The notes beneath the pieces are model-generated. The model had not been told where the DNA came from, did not search any database, and worked only from the letters and a program-made list of their open reading frames with translations. The position numbers were made by a program, and so were the translations under genes. From contig PMLH01000491.1 in NCBI GenBank assembly GCA_003159055.1, forward strand, positions 1 through 16,387: 16,387 nt of DNA, read 5' to 3'. Positions 6,132 through 13,401 of this stretch are shown in pieces (positions within the stretch are counted from its first letter, which is position 1; every line of letters begins with the position of its first letter). The stretch comes from Myxococcales bacterium. Its GTDB lineage: Bacteria; Myxococcota; Polyangia; Fen-1088.

Positions 6132-7292
6132 ATGGTGATTACCCTTCCTCTCCATGCAGGTCATAAAGTCTCGACTACGACCCGGGCGCTGATCTTCGAA
6201 GACACACATTCCCGCGAGCTTCTGCGCGAGATCCGCCAGATTGCGCCGACCGAGGCCACCGTGCTGGTCATCGGTGAGACGGGAACCGGAAAGGAAATCG
6301 TCTCGCGCTACGTGCACGAGCTTAGTCGTCGTAACGCCGAGCCATTCGTCAGCGTGAACTGCGGAGCGTTGGCGACCGATCTGGCCGACGCCGAGCTGTT
6401 CGGCTACGAACGTGGTGCGTTCACCGGGGCGTCGACCGCGAAACCCGGCTGGTTCGAGGCCGCGCAAGGCGGCACGTTGTTCCTCGACGAGATAGGCGAT
6501 CTGCAGCTTTCCCTTCAGGTCAAGCTGCTGCGAGTCTTGCAGGAACGTCAGGTGGTCCGACTGGGCTCGCGCGAGCCCATTTCCATCGACGTCCGCTTGA
6601 TCGCCGCGACCAACGTCGACTTGGGGGCCGCGGTACGCTCGGGCCGATTCCGCGAAGACCTGTTCTTCCGCCTGAACGTGGCGGCGCTGTCCGTGCCCGC
6701 CCTGAGGGACAGGCCCAACGACATTCTTCCTCTCACCGAGCACTTCCTTCGCGCCCACGGCCAGCGTTGCGGTCTGGAGGAGGTCTCGCTGACCGACGAC
6801 GCCGTCCAGACCCTGCTCGACTATGGATGGCCAGGCAACATTCGCGAGCTGGACAACGTCATCCACCGCGCCGTCCTCACCTGTCGCGCCGGCATCATCG
6901 ACGCCGGGAATGTCGCGCTCCAGTCGACGCCGCGAACCTCAGCCTCTGCACTCGTAGGCGATGCGGATAGATCCTTCGAGTTGCTCAACACCACCCTGCA
7001 GGAGGTGTTCGAGCGCGGAGGTCCCGATCTCTTCGCGAGGCTCGACGCGGCCATCATCATGGAGGCGTATCATTTCTGTCACCGTAACCAGGTGCAGGCC
7101 GCTCGACTGCTGGGCGTATCCCGCAATGTCTTTCGCGGTCGACTGGCAAATCTGGGCATCATTCCCGGCCGAAAGTTAGGGCCCGTGGACGGAGAGCCAG
7201 CCCGTGGCGTACGGACGTCGGCGGCGCCGTCCCATGCGCCGCAACTCGACGCCCCGCCAGCGCGCATCCATGCCCTGTGGAACAGCCGATAG
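6132..7292 (+). CDS. sfnR: SfnR-like sigma-54-dependent transcriptional activator without sensory domain
   Basis: 386 residues. After a short N-terminus (about 30 residues, no receiver, GAF or PAS domain) the AAA+ domain shows Walker A GETGTGKE (48-55), the sigma-54-contacting loop ERGAFTGAS, Walker B GGTLFLDEIGD, AATN, the arginine finger in FREDLFFRLNV and WPGNIREL. A Fis-type helix-turn-helix, NQVQAARLLGVSRNVFRGRL, lies near the end, followed by an unusual tail of about 40 residues. The opening (MVITLP...ALIFEDTHSRELL...IAPTEATVLVIGETGTGK) closely follows SfnR of Pseudomonas, which activates dimethylsulfone and organosulfur genes and also lacks a sensor domain. Such proteins are controlled by their own level, here probably through the sigma-54 promoter at 5784. 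Initiation could be the ATG at 6132 (GAGGG only three bases away) or the GTG at 6135. Confidence 0.82.
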   Translation: MVITLPLHAGHKVSTTTRALIFEDTHSRELLREIRQIAPTEATVLVIGETGTGKEIVSRYVHELSRRNAEPFVSVNCGALATDLADAELFGYERGAFTGASTAKPGWFEAAQGGTLFLDEIGDLQLSLQVKLLRVLQERQVVRLGSREPISIDVRLIAATNVDLGAAVRSGRFREDLFFRLNVAALSVPALRDRPNDILPLTEHFLRAHGQRCGLEEVSLTDDAVQTLLDYGWPGNIRELDNVIHRAVLTCRAGIIDAGNVALQSTPRTSASALVGDADRSFELLNTTLQEVFERGGPDLFARLDAAIIMEAYHFCHRNQVQAARLLGVSRNVFRGRLANLGIIPGRKLGPVDGEPARGVRTSAAPSHAPQLDAPPARIHALWNSR

Positions 7293-7303
7293 GAGAATGA
7301 ACG

Positions 7304-7430
7304 ATGCCCATCACGGCGGAATGGATTCGATGCGATGGCGACATCGGCTATCTCGCCTGGCCGACACGAGCGCCTCTACCGTTGCCCGCAGTTCTGGTCA
7401 TCCAGGAGATTTGGGGCGTAGACGAGCACA
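7304..7430 (+). pseudogene. Dienelactone hydrolase family, N-terminal remnant
   Basis: Starting at ATG 7304 behind an AGGAGA site, the frame reads MPITAEWIRCDGDIGYLAWP, then PAVLVIQEIWGVDEHT. The VIQEIWGVDEH block is the hallmark of the first beta-alpha unit of dienelactone hydrolases (about 230 residues when complete). After the residues DEHT the family similarity stops abruptly. The catalytic Cys, Asp and His would lie downstream and are missing. From about 7429 the DNA instead encodes, in another frame, the tail of a different protein. Confidence 0.6.
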
Positions 7431-7647
7431 CGGACAGGGAGCCTTGTCCTATCTGTGTCCGGCGTACCGACGCTTCTTTCGCCACAGCCGTCCACAGCTT
7501 GCGCGTCTCGCCGAGCACTTGCGGGCCAGGCTACATCCTTCACTGTTCCGCTCGGCGCCGGTTCCACGATCTGCCAAGTCCACGGGGCCCAACCAGCCCT
7601 GTCCCTGCGGAAGCGGCCGAAAATACAAGAGGTGCTGTCGTACCTGA
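7429..7647 (+). pseudogene. Anaerobic sulfatase-maturase-like radical SAM enzyme, C-terminal remnant with SEC-C motif
   Basis: In frame 1 the DNA reads HGQGALSYLCPAYRRFFRHS, then LARLAEHLRA and, at the end, GPNQPCPCGSGRKYKRCC. The first block matches the end of the SPASM region of anaerobic sulfatase-maturing enzymes (typically NYLCxGYKxFF). The last is a SEC-C zinc motif that many of them carry at the C-terminus. The radical SAM core (CxxxCxxC) and the rest, some 350 residues, are absent. No start codon belongs to it; the fragment is joined to the dienelactone-hydrolase remnant in a different frame. The loss looks like one large deletion that joined two neighbouring genes. A lone SEC-C protein is the alternative, but the YLCPAYRRFF block argues for the maturase. 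Confidence 0.55.
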
Positions 7648-7659
7648 TAGAAATTGCCC

Positions 7660-8802
7660 ATGCCCTTCGACTTCGATACGCCGATTGACCGCCGGGGAAC
7701 CTTCAGCGAAAAGTGGGATCGCTACGGCTCCGCCGACGTGATTCCGCTGTGGGTCGCCGACATGGACTTCCCTGCGCCGCCCGCGGTGCTGCAGGCACTG
7801 AGAGCACGCATCGATCACGGAATCCTCGGCTATACAGCCGTCCCCCAACCGCTCCTGGAGGCATTCTGCCAGCACGTCCACGCCAACTATGACTGGCAGA
7901 TCTCGCCCGACTGGTTGGTCTTTATCCCAGGCCTCGTGTGTGGGCTCAACGTCACTTGCGCGGCTATCGGACAAGCCGGCGACAGCGTGCTGACGGCGAC
8001 GCCCGTCTATCCGCCATTCTTTTCGGCCCCGAGGAACAGTGGTCGGCAGGTGGTGCGCGTTCCGCTCGTGCGCACTGCCGACCGATGGCACTTCGACTTC
8101 GACGCGTTCGAGCGGGCGGTCCGTCCGGACTCACGGCTCTTTCTGCTGTGCAATCCTCACAACCCCGTCGGCCGCTGCTTCGACCGGAACGAGCTGGTCG
8201 CGGTGGCGGCCTTCTGCGAACGCCATGACCTCGTGCTGTGCGCCGACGAAATCCACAACGAGCTGATCCTCTCGCCGGACAAGAAACACATCCCCGTCGC
8301 GTCGCTGGATCCCGCCTTCGCCCGTCGAACCATCACCTTGATGGCTCCGAGCAAGACCTACAACATTCCGGGCCTGGGAGCGTCGGTGGCCATCATCTCG
8401 GATCCTGGTCTGCGCGCGCAGTTTCGCCGGGCGGCGGCGGGCATCGTTCCGCACGTCAACGTCCTGGGACTGGTCGCAGCGCTGGCGGCCTATCGCGACT
8501 GCAAAGGCTGGCGGGAAGAGCTACTCACTTACTTGCGCGGAAATCGCGATTTGGTCGCGGCCGAAATCGGCAGCATCCCCGGTCTCTCGGTATCGCCTGT
8601 GGAGGCGACTTACTTGTCCTGGATCGACGCTCGCCCGCTTGGCGTCGACGATGCAGAGGCGTTCTTCGAGAAGGCCGGGGTCGGATTGTCGCCCGGACGA
8701 AGCTTCGCCGGCAGCGGCTTCGTTCGTCTCAACTTCGGCTGCAGCCGCTCGCTTCTCACGACAGCCCTCACGCGGATGGAGAACGCGGTCGCTGGACTGT
8801 GA
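7660..8802 (+). CDS. PLP-dependent C-S lyase (MalY/PatB family)
   Basis: 380 residues of the fold-type I aminotransferase superfamily, MalY/PatB branch: cysteine-S-conjugate beta-lyases and cystathionine beta-lyases that release pyruvate, ammonia and a thiol. The opening FDFDTPIDRRGTFSEKWD, then IPLWVADMDFPAPP, is diagnostic. Downstream are CNPHNPVGR, CADEIHNELIL (cofactor Asp), PSKTYNIPGL with the PLP lysine at residue 232, and FVRLNFGC with the carboxylate-binding Arg. It appears full length and intact. ATG 7660 is preferred over TTG 7654; the ribosome binding site is weak. It follows the remnants behind the sfnR-like gene, on the same strand and probably in the same transcript from 5784. 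Its stop abuts the stop of the convergent dual-CxxC gene with no intergenic base. A role in freeing sulfur from thioether or cysteine-conjugate substrates fits the locus. Confidence 0.9.
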   Translation: MPFDFDTPIDRRGTFSEKWDRYGSADVIPLWVADMDFPAPPAVLQALRARIDHGILGYTAVPQPLLEAFCQHVHANYDWQISPDWLVFIPGLVCGLNVTCAAIGQAGDSVLTATPVYPPFFSAPRNSGRQVVRVPLVRTADRWHFDFDAFERAVRPDSRLFLLCNPHNPVGRCFDRNELVAVAAFCERHDLVLCADEIHNELILSPDKKHIPVASLDPAFARRTITLMAPSKTYNIPGLGASVAIISDPGLRAQFRRAAAGIVPHVNVLGLVAALAAYRDCKGWREELLTYLRGNRDLVAAEIGSIPGLSVSPVEATYLSWIDARPLGVDDAEAFFEKAGVGLSPGRSFAGSGFVRLNFGCSRSLLTTALTRMENAVAGL

Positions 8803-9165
8803 TCAGCGCCCCGCGGCGTCGGGCTCCGGCATCACTTCACGAGCAAAGCGCTTTGCCTCGGCCAGCTCGCTCTCGCTCAAGCGTCGATCACGCAAAGAGG
8901 TGAAGCGTTTGCCGACAAGTGCGTTCAGCAACCGGAAGGTGGGCGATTTCTCCTCCAACTCCGATTTCATGAAGCGAATGCAGCCCACGCACATGGAATG
9001 TCGAATGCGGTATCGAAGGGCGTCAATGCCATGCCACCAAGCCAGGCCCCGCATCCCCAACACCAGCGGCTCGCGCACGAATCGAAACCACCAGTGCCGC
9101 CTGCTGGCGATCCGCGCCAACTGTAGGGCGCAGTTCCGGCAGACGGCAATCGGAGCGTCGCTCAC
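8803..9165 (-). CDS. Small dual-CxxC protein, translationally coupled to the binding protein
   Basis: 120 residues from a GTG whose GTGA overlaps the stop codon of the upstream binding-protein gene by four bases, a classic coupling arrangement. Two CxxC pairs, Cys9-Cys12 (VCRNCA) and Cys59-Cys62 (MCVGCI), could form one four-Cys metal site (zinc or an iron-sulfur or rubredoxin-like iron) or redox disulfides. Between them is a Trp/Arg-rich stretch (RRHWWFRFVREP, LAWWHGIDALRYRIRH) without a clear membrane helix. After them comes an acidic/basic helical tail (LSESELAEAKRFAREVM). No signal peptide is seen. I recognise no named family. Longer in-frame starts up to 9339 would lie inside the binding-protein gene and are rejected. 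Its job may be tied to the binding protein or to the iron-sulfur reductase upstream. Confidence 0.65.
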   Translation of the reverse strand: MSDAPIAVCRNCALQLARIASRRHWWFRFVREPLVLGMRGLAWWHGIDALRYRIRHSMCVGCIRFMKSELEEKSPTFRLLNALVGKRFTSLRDRRLSESELAEAKRFAREVMPEPDAAGR

Positions 9166-10331
9166 CGCTTCGCTACAGTCGTCGGCGACTGCGTCTCGGC
9201 AGCGGCGTGCGCTCGCTTCTGGCTGGTATCCACGAAGTACGCGCCGCCCGCAAAGAAGCGCTTGTCCACGAAGGCCTCGATCTCCTTGTCGCTGAGATGG
9301 TGCTTCGTATAGAAGGGATCCTTGACGCTGATCGCCCACGACTGGAACTTCTTGATCGACGCCACGGCATCCTCATACGAGGTCTGTCCCCACGTGTAGG
9401 AGATCGTCGACTGATCCTTGAGGTCGTAGAGCGCGATCGACTTGGGAATGCGCAACTCGCGCGATGCAATGAGCGCCGCCTCGTCGAGATGGGCGCCCTT
9501 GTCGGAATACAGCCAGCGCACGGTGCGGTCCCATGCCTGCAGGAATGCCTTGACCAGGTCGGGATTCTCTTCGGCCCACTTGCGCATGGCGAAGTACATC
9601 TGCCGACCGCCGGCAGTGGCATAGATGCCATCGAGCTCCGCGGTTGCGATCTCGCGCACTTGGCCTTGGATGATGAGAGGTGCAGTCGTCGTGGTCGCCG
9701 GATGGGTGCCGTACGCATCGAACCGACCGGCCAGGAACGCGGTGGTCGCCGCGATGCCGGTGATGTTCACGAATCGAACGTCGCCCTTGGTAAACTCGGT
9801 GTCGACGTCGACCCCGTGCTTGATGAACGACTCGCGCGAAGCGTAGTACGGGCAACCGATGAGCGAAGAGCCAAACTTCTTGTCTTTGAGATCCGCGATG
9901 CTCTTGATGTCCGAGTCCGCGAGCACCATGGTCACGGCTCGTCGCGGATGCGGATCCACGCCTTGCCAGACCACCACTGCATCGAGTCCGTTGGCCCGAT
10001 GCTGCAGCGCCGGATAGGCCATGCGCTGGGTGATGTGCAGGTCACCGCGGTCGAGCAACGAGGCCTCTATCCCGCTGCCGCCATAGGAGGTCACCAAGAC
10101 CAGATCTGCCGTGGCATTGACCTTGGCGAACTCCTCCTGCAACCAACCCTTCTTAGCCGCCACCGCGGTGACATCGACGAGGGCGATGTGAGCCAGTCGT
10201 GCCTTGCTGGGGACTTTGGGCGCAATTGGCGCCGACTTCAGCGGTTCCTCGGCGAGGGACCGCGCCGGCGGCAATGCCGCGACCATTCCAACCATCAAAC
10301 TTACTACTCTTCCCATGAACGTTGTTCGCAT
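9162..10331 (-). CDS. Exported NitT/TauT (SsuA/TauA)-type solute-binding protein
   Basis: 389 residues. The start at 10331 follows an AAGGAA Shine-Dalgarno by seven bases. The N-terminus (MRTTFMGRVVSLMVG...ARSLA) is a signal peptide with likely cleavage after Ala27; there is no lipobox Cys. The mature part has the NMT1/THI5-like pattern of sulfonate, taurine and nitrate binding proteins: VAAKKGWLQEEFAKV, DLHITQRMAYPALQHRANGLDAV, SIADLKDKKFG and an FVDKRFFAGGAY tail. It lacks the Cys-His-Arg set of the DszB-like paralogue, so it should be a true binding protein. No TauB/TauC-type ATPase and permease is in view; the ABC proteins upstream are of the ABC-2 export type. It has its own sigma-54 promoter and enhancer pair. 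The ligand is unknown, and an organosulfur anion is inferred from context. Confidence 0.85.
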   Translation of the reverse strand: MRTTFMGRVVSLMVGMVAALPPARSLAEEPLKSAPIAPKVPSKARLAHIALVDVTAVAAKKGWLQEEFAKVNATADLVLVTSYGGSGIEASLLDRGDLHITQRMAYPALQHRANGLDAVVVWQGVDPHPRRAVTMVLADSDIKSIADLKDKKFGSSLIGCPYYASRESFIKHGVDVDTEFTKGDVRFVNITGIAATTAFLAGRFDAYGTHPATTTTAPLIIQGQVREIATAELDGIYATAGGRQMYFAMRKWAEENPDLVKAFLQAWDRTVRWLYSDKGAHLDEAALIASRELRIPKSIALYDLKDQSTISYTWGQTSYEDAVASIKKFQSWAISVKDPFYTKHHLSDKEIEAFVDKRFFAGGAYFVDTSQKRAHAAAETQSPTTVAKR

Positions 10332-10365
10332 TGTTGTTTTCCTTGTTCTGCTGACAATTGAACAG

Positions 10366-10381
10366 AGCAACTCCCGTACCA
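10366..10381 (-). promoter_or_regulatory. Sigma-54 (-24/-12) promoter of the binding-protein gene
   Basis: Read on the minus strand, TGGTACGGGAGTTGCT is a full match to TGGYACG-N4-TTGCW. The expected start is near 10356, leaving about 25 bases to the ATG at 10331 with an AAGGAA site between. Confidence 0.87.
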
Positions 10382-10430
10382 CCACGACCCGAGTCGTCTC
10401 AGCCCTATCCCCGCGACGGCTGAGCTACCT

Positions 10431-10477
10431 TGCTGCCGATGCAGCAGTCGATCATCAGACCTGCGTCTCTCGCAACA
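10431..10477 (-). promoter_or_regulatory. Paired enhancer-like inverted repeats upstream of the binding-protein gene
   Basis: Read towards the promoter: distal TGTTGCGAGAGACGCA (10477-10462) and proximal TGCTGCATCGGCAGCA (10446-10431), which is a perfect TGCTGC/GCAGCA palindrome. They are separated by 15 bases. The proximal centre is 71 bases from the -12 GC. The 160-base gap between the exporter and binding-protein genes therefore appears to be wholly regulatory. Confidence 0.77.
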
Positions 10478-10491
10478 TACTCGATGCACCC

Positions 10492-11322
10492 CTACTTCAC
10501 GAGATTGGCGTAGATCCTGGCGCCCAGCACCAGCAACAGGGTAAACGAGGCGGCGAGCACGACAAAATCAAGCTGCAATCCAAAGTGACTCTGTCCACCT
10601 CGAATCATCAGGGCTCTGAGCGCATCGACCTGGTAGGTCAGCGGATTGATGTGGGCGACCAACTTGAGCCAGCCCGGCATCAGGTCAATTGGATAGATGG
10701 CGTTGCTGGCGAAGAACAGTGGCATGGTCAGCAACTGTCCGATGCCCATGAAACGCTCGCGCGACTTCACCAGGCAGGCCACGATCAGCGAAAATGTCGA
10801 GAACGTCATGCTGCCCATCACGATCACCGCCGCCACGCCCAACAGTGCGCGCGCCCCCCACGCAACGTGCACCCCCAAGATCAGCGCGAGCACGTAGATA
10901 AGCGCCGCATGCACGACCGCGCGAATTCCCGCCGAGAGCGCCTTACCAAGGACCAGCGCGATCCGAGGCGCGGGACTGACGAGCAACTTCTGCGTGACGC
11001 CAAAATCTCGCTCCCAAATCACGCCGATGCCGTAGAAGATGGCCAGGAACAACACGCCCTGGGCGGCAATTCCGGGCGTCATGAAGTCGAGGTAGCTCAG
11101 CGCGCCCGTGGGGACGGCCCGCAGCCTGGAGAACACGTTTCCGAAGATCACGAGCCACAGTACCGGCTGTACCGAGCGGGTCAGCAGATCGGTCGGGTCC
11201 CGAAGCAGCTTTCGGCATTCTACTTCTGTCAGCGCCAGACACTGTCCGGGAAATCTCGCTATTTGCTCGAGAAGCCAGGATTTGGTTTCTCGAGGCGCCT
11301 CCCAGGCTTCCGCATTGCTCAT
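10492..11322 (-). CDS. ABC-2 type (NodJ/DrrB-like) transporter permease
   Basis: 276 residues with about six hydrophobic segments, e.g. around SVQPVLWLVIFGNVF, FMTPGIAAQGVLFLAIFYGIG, VVHAALIYVLALILGV, LLGVAAVIVMGSMTFSTFSLI and LDFVVLAASFTLLLVLG. The block FASNAIYPIDLMPGWLK, then INPLTYQVDALR, is the conserved C-terminal signature of ABC-2 permeases, which usually export drugs, polyketides, lipids or polysaccharide precursors. The gene begins five bases after the stop of the cognate ATPase. It is the last gene before the regulatory gap at 10332-10491. What it moves in this operon is not evident; export of a toxic substrate or product of the reductase is one possibility. Confidence 0.9.
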   Translation of the reverse strand: MSNAEAWEAPRETKSWLLEQIARFPGQCLALTEVECRKLLRDPTDLLTRSVQPVLWLVIFGNVFSRLRAVPTGALSYLDFMTPGIAAQGVLFLAIFYGIGVIWERDFGVTQKLLVSPAPRIALVLGKALSAGIRAVVHAALIYVLALILGVHVAWGARALLGVAAVIVMGSMTFSTFSLIVACLVKSRERFMGIGQLLTMPLFFASNAIYPIDLMPGWLKLVAHINPLTYQVDALRALMIRGGQSHFGLQLDFVVLAASFTLLLVLGARIYANLVK

Positions 11323-11327
11323 GATGG

Positions 11328-12146
11328 TTAACCCAATCGCGCAATGGAGCGTCGACTCTTGGCGATCTCCCGAAAATTTCCGCCGTCTTCGAGTTGCCGC
11401 CCCGCATAGTGCGCGAAGACGTCATCCAAGTCCGCATCTGCGCGGCCGAGGCTCGCCTTCAGCTCGCTGGGTTGCCCCACCGTCGCCACCCGACCTCGGT
11501 TCATGATCGCCACTCGACCGCACAGCTCGTCTGCCTCTTCCATCAAATGCGTGGTAAGGAGGATCGTCATGCCACGGTCTTTGACCAACGCGCGGACCTG
11601 CTTCCAGACCGCTTGCCGGGCCAACGGATCGAGACCCACGGTCGGCTCGTCGAGGAATAGCACGAGAGGGCGATGAATCAACGCTATCGCGATTTCGAGC
11701 CGCCGAACCATGCCTCCGGAGTATGTGCGGGCCACACGCTTGGCCGAGCTCGTAAGGCCCACGAATTCGAGGGCTTCCTTCACGCGCTCCCCGATTTCCC
11801 GTCGAGGAATGCCATGAAGCTTGGCGAAAAGCCGCAGGTTCTCCTCGGCAGTCAGGCTGCCATCGGCCGACACCAATTGCGGGACGTACGCGATTCGCGT
11901 GCGGACTCTCGACGATTCACGTCGGATGTCGAAGCCGCCAACCGTCGCCGTCCCTTCGCTGGGAGGCAAGAGCGTGGTCAACATTTTGATGACCGTGCTC
12001 TTGCCGGCCCCATTGGGCCCCAGCAGGCCGAACACCTCCCCTTGCTTGATGCTCAGGTCCAACCCAGCCACCGCGGTCAAATCGCCGAACCGTCTGGTCA
12101 GACCTCTGGCCTCGATCATCGGCGGTCGGTAACATCCATCGCTCAT
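11328..12146 (-). CDS. ABC-2 transporter ATP-binding protein (NodI/DrrA-like)
   Basis: 272 residues. Walker A is GLLGPNGAGKST, the Q-loop follows in RIAYVPQ, the signature motif is TYSGGMVRRLEIA, Walker B is LVLFLDEPTVGLDP and the H-loop TTHLMEEADEL. These are the classical features of DrrA/NodI-type exporter ATPases, with their usual C-terminal extension after GRVATVGQPSEL. The ATG at 12146 comes one base after the TAA of the HgdB-like gene (TAAGATG), indicating coupling to the reductase operon. An internal ATG (the MIEARGL start at 12119) is an alternative. It pairs with the permease downstream. Confidence 0.93.
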   Translation of the reverse strand: MSDGCYRPPMIEARGLTRRFGDLTAVAGLDLSIKQGEVFGLLGPNGAGKSTVIKMLTTLLPPSEGTATVGGFDIRRESSRVRTRIAYVPQLVSADGSLTAEENLRLFAKLHGIPRREIGERVKEALEFVGLTSSAKRVARTYSGGMVRRLEIAIALIHRPLVLFLDEPTVGLDPLARQAVWKQVRALVKDRGMTILLTTHLMEEADELCGRVAIMNRGRVATVGQPSELKASLGRADADLDDVFAHYAGRQLEDGGNFREIAKSRRSIARLG

Positions 12147-12147
12147 C

Positions 12148-13374
12148 TTAGGCCAGCATCTCGATGAAGGTCTTGACCCTGGTGATCTGCTCCTCGGTGG
12201 GAGGCTGATCGTGAACCGTGGTTTCGAGTGCGACCAAAGGCACGCCGCGCTTCTTGAAGTATTCGCGCTCGAGGCCCTGCACGACGCTGCCGTACGGGCA
12301 GCCGGTCACGAATGCCGAGATGATGCCCTTGGCCTGGGTCTGCTCGACCAGTTCCTCCACGCGCACCCGTCGGTAGGTCGCCGATGCGCCGGCGCCCTCG
12401 CCCAGCTCTCCCTTGACCTGAGCGTCGAACAGGTACTGTGCAATCGATTGCAGAGGCGGGATGTCTTCGCGAAAATCGGCGGTGGAAACCTGCACCCAGC
12501 CCAGGATTACGCCATTCGATTCTTCAATCGCATCGAGTAAGGCGCGGCCGCCGACTACGCCACCAATCAGACCTGCCAGCACCAGCGGGATGTACGGACG
12601 GGTCGTCGGAGTCTTTGCCTCCTCTTCCAGCTCGCCAATCAGCGTGTCGAGCACGGCGAAAAACCTGTCTGGATCGCCGAAGTAGTTGATCGACCCCACC
12701 AAGACCTGCAAGGTCGGTCCGCTCGGCAAGAAGAACGGCGCCTGCAGCCGCAGGTCGAGTATGCGTCGGATCTTTGCGCTAACACGGTTCTTCAGCTTGA
12801 TCTCGGCCCGAAGGCGCTCTTCGTCAACCGGTTTGCCGGTCAGCCAAACCGCTGTCTTCTCCAGCTCCTTCACGAGAAAGGACACCAGCCCGGTGCGACG
12901 TTCCGACGGCTTGAACGCCGTGGCCGCGTCGATCCAGTGGATCTCGAATCCGTCCCGCTTGGAGTGCTCTATGGCGTTGCCGATTGGTTCGCAGGTCGAT
13001 CCAAACAGCAGCACGCGCTTGATGGGACCGTCCTTCTTGAGGTGCAACCGTCCCACCATGGCCTTGATCATCGAGCAGAACTCCGACGGGATCTGATGGA
13101 AGTCCTCGGCAACGGCCTCGGCGTGCAGGCTGTCTTCCCTCCACAGCTCGTTGATGCCGATCGGGATGGTGTCGCAAGCGCGGACCAATGGCGCCTCCCA
13201 GGAGGCTCCGCCCCACACCGCCGACTTTCCTCGTTCGACGACCTGTCGCTCGATCTCTTTGAACGTGAAGGTTCGGGCCAATTCGGCCAGAGCCGTCACG
13301 CCCGGCGACTTGCCTTCGCCCCTCGCTTCGTTCTTGCTCGCGTGTTTCCGTGTGAAGTCTTGTGTCGTGCTCAT
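12148..13374 (-). CDS. HgdB/BcrC-family (2-hydroxyacyl-CoA dehydratase D-component) subunit 1
   Basis: 408 residues of the HGD-D superfamily, iron-sulfur proteins that receive low-potential electrons from a BadF/HgdC-type ATPase. It closely resembles the preceding gene (subunit 2): shared blocks include SWEAPL, RACDTIP, GEGAGASA and TGCPYGSVVQGLE. Cysteines at 67 (ACDTIP), 100 (EFCSM), 128 (STCEP) and 359 (TGCPYG) are all shared with subunit 2 and are enough for one cluster. The C-terminus EEQITRVKTFIEML corresponds to the usual GQxxTRxEAFxE tail. It lacks the N-terminal Cys-x-Y-x-P-x-E, the HCAG/PCAR and the FC elements found in subunit 3. AGGTGA lies about six bases before the ATG. Known relatives dehydrate 2-hydroxyacyl-CoA or reduce benzoyl-CoA; no CoA-ester enzymes are nearby, so I do not assign that reaction. 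Confidence 0.84.
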   Translation of the reverse strand: MSTTQDFTRKHASKNEARGEGKSPGVTALAELARTFTFKEIERQVVERGKSAVWGGASWEAPLVRACDTIPIGINELWREDSLHAEAVAEDFHQIPSEFCSMIKAMVGRLHLKKDGPIKRVLLFGSTCEPIGNAIEHSKRDGFEIHWIDAATAFKPSERRTGLVSFLVKELEKTAVWLTGKPVDEERLRAEIKLKNRVSAKIRRILDLRLQAPFFLPSGPTLQVLVGSINYFGDPDRFFAVLDTLIGELEEEAKTPTTRPYIPLVLAGLIGGVVGGRALLDAIEESNGVILGWVQVSTADFREDIPPLQSIAQYLFDAQVKGELGEGAGASATYRRVRVEELVEQTQAKGIISAFVTGCPYGSVVQGLEREYFKKRGVPLVALETTVHDQPPTEEQITRVKTFIEMLA

Positions 13375-13401
13375 AGCTCACCTGTTTGAGGGTTCTACCT
13401 G

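Noticed and set aside
5952..6866. 304-codon minus-strand frame opposite the activator gene
   Set aside because: The plus strand there encodes clear AAA+ motifs; the antisense frame shows none.
10204..11331. 375-codon plus-strand frame
   Set aside because: It runs through the promoter region and antisense to the exporter permease, with low-complexity His/Gln/Arg-rich translation and no recognisable domain.
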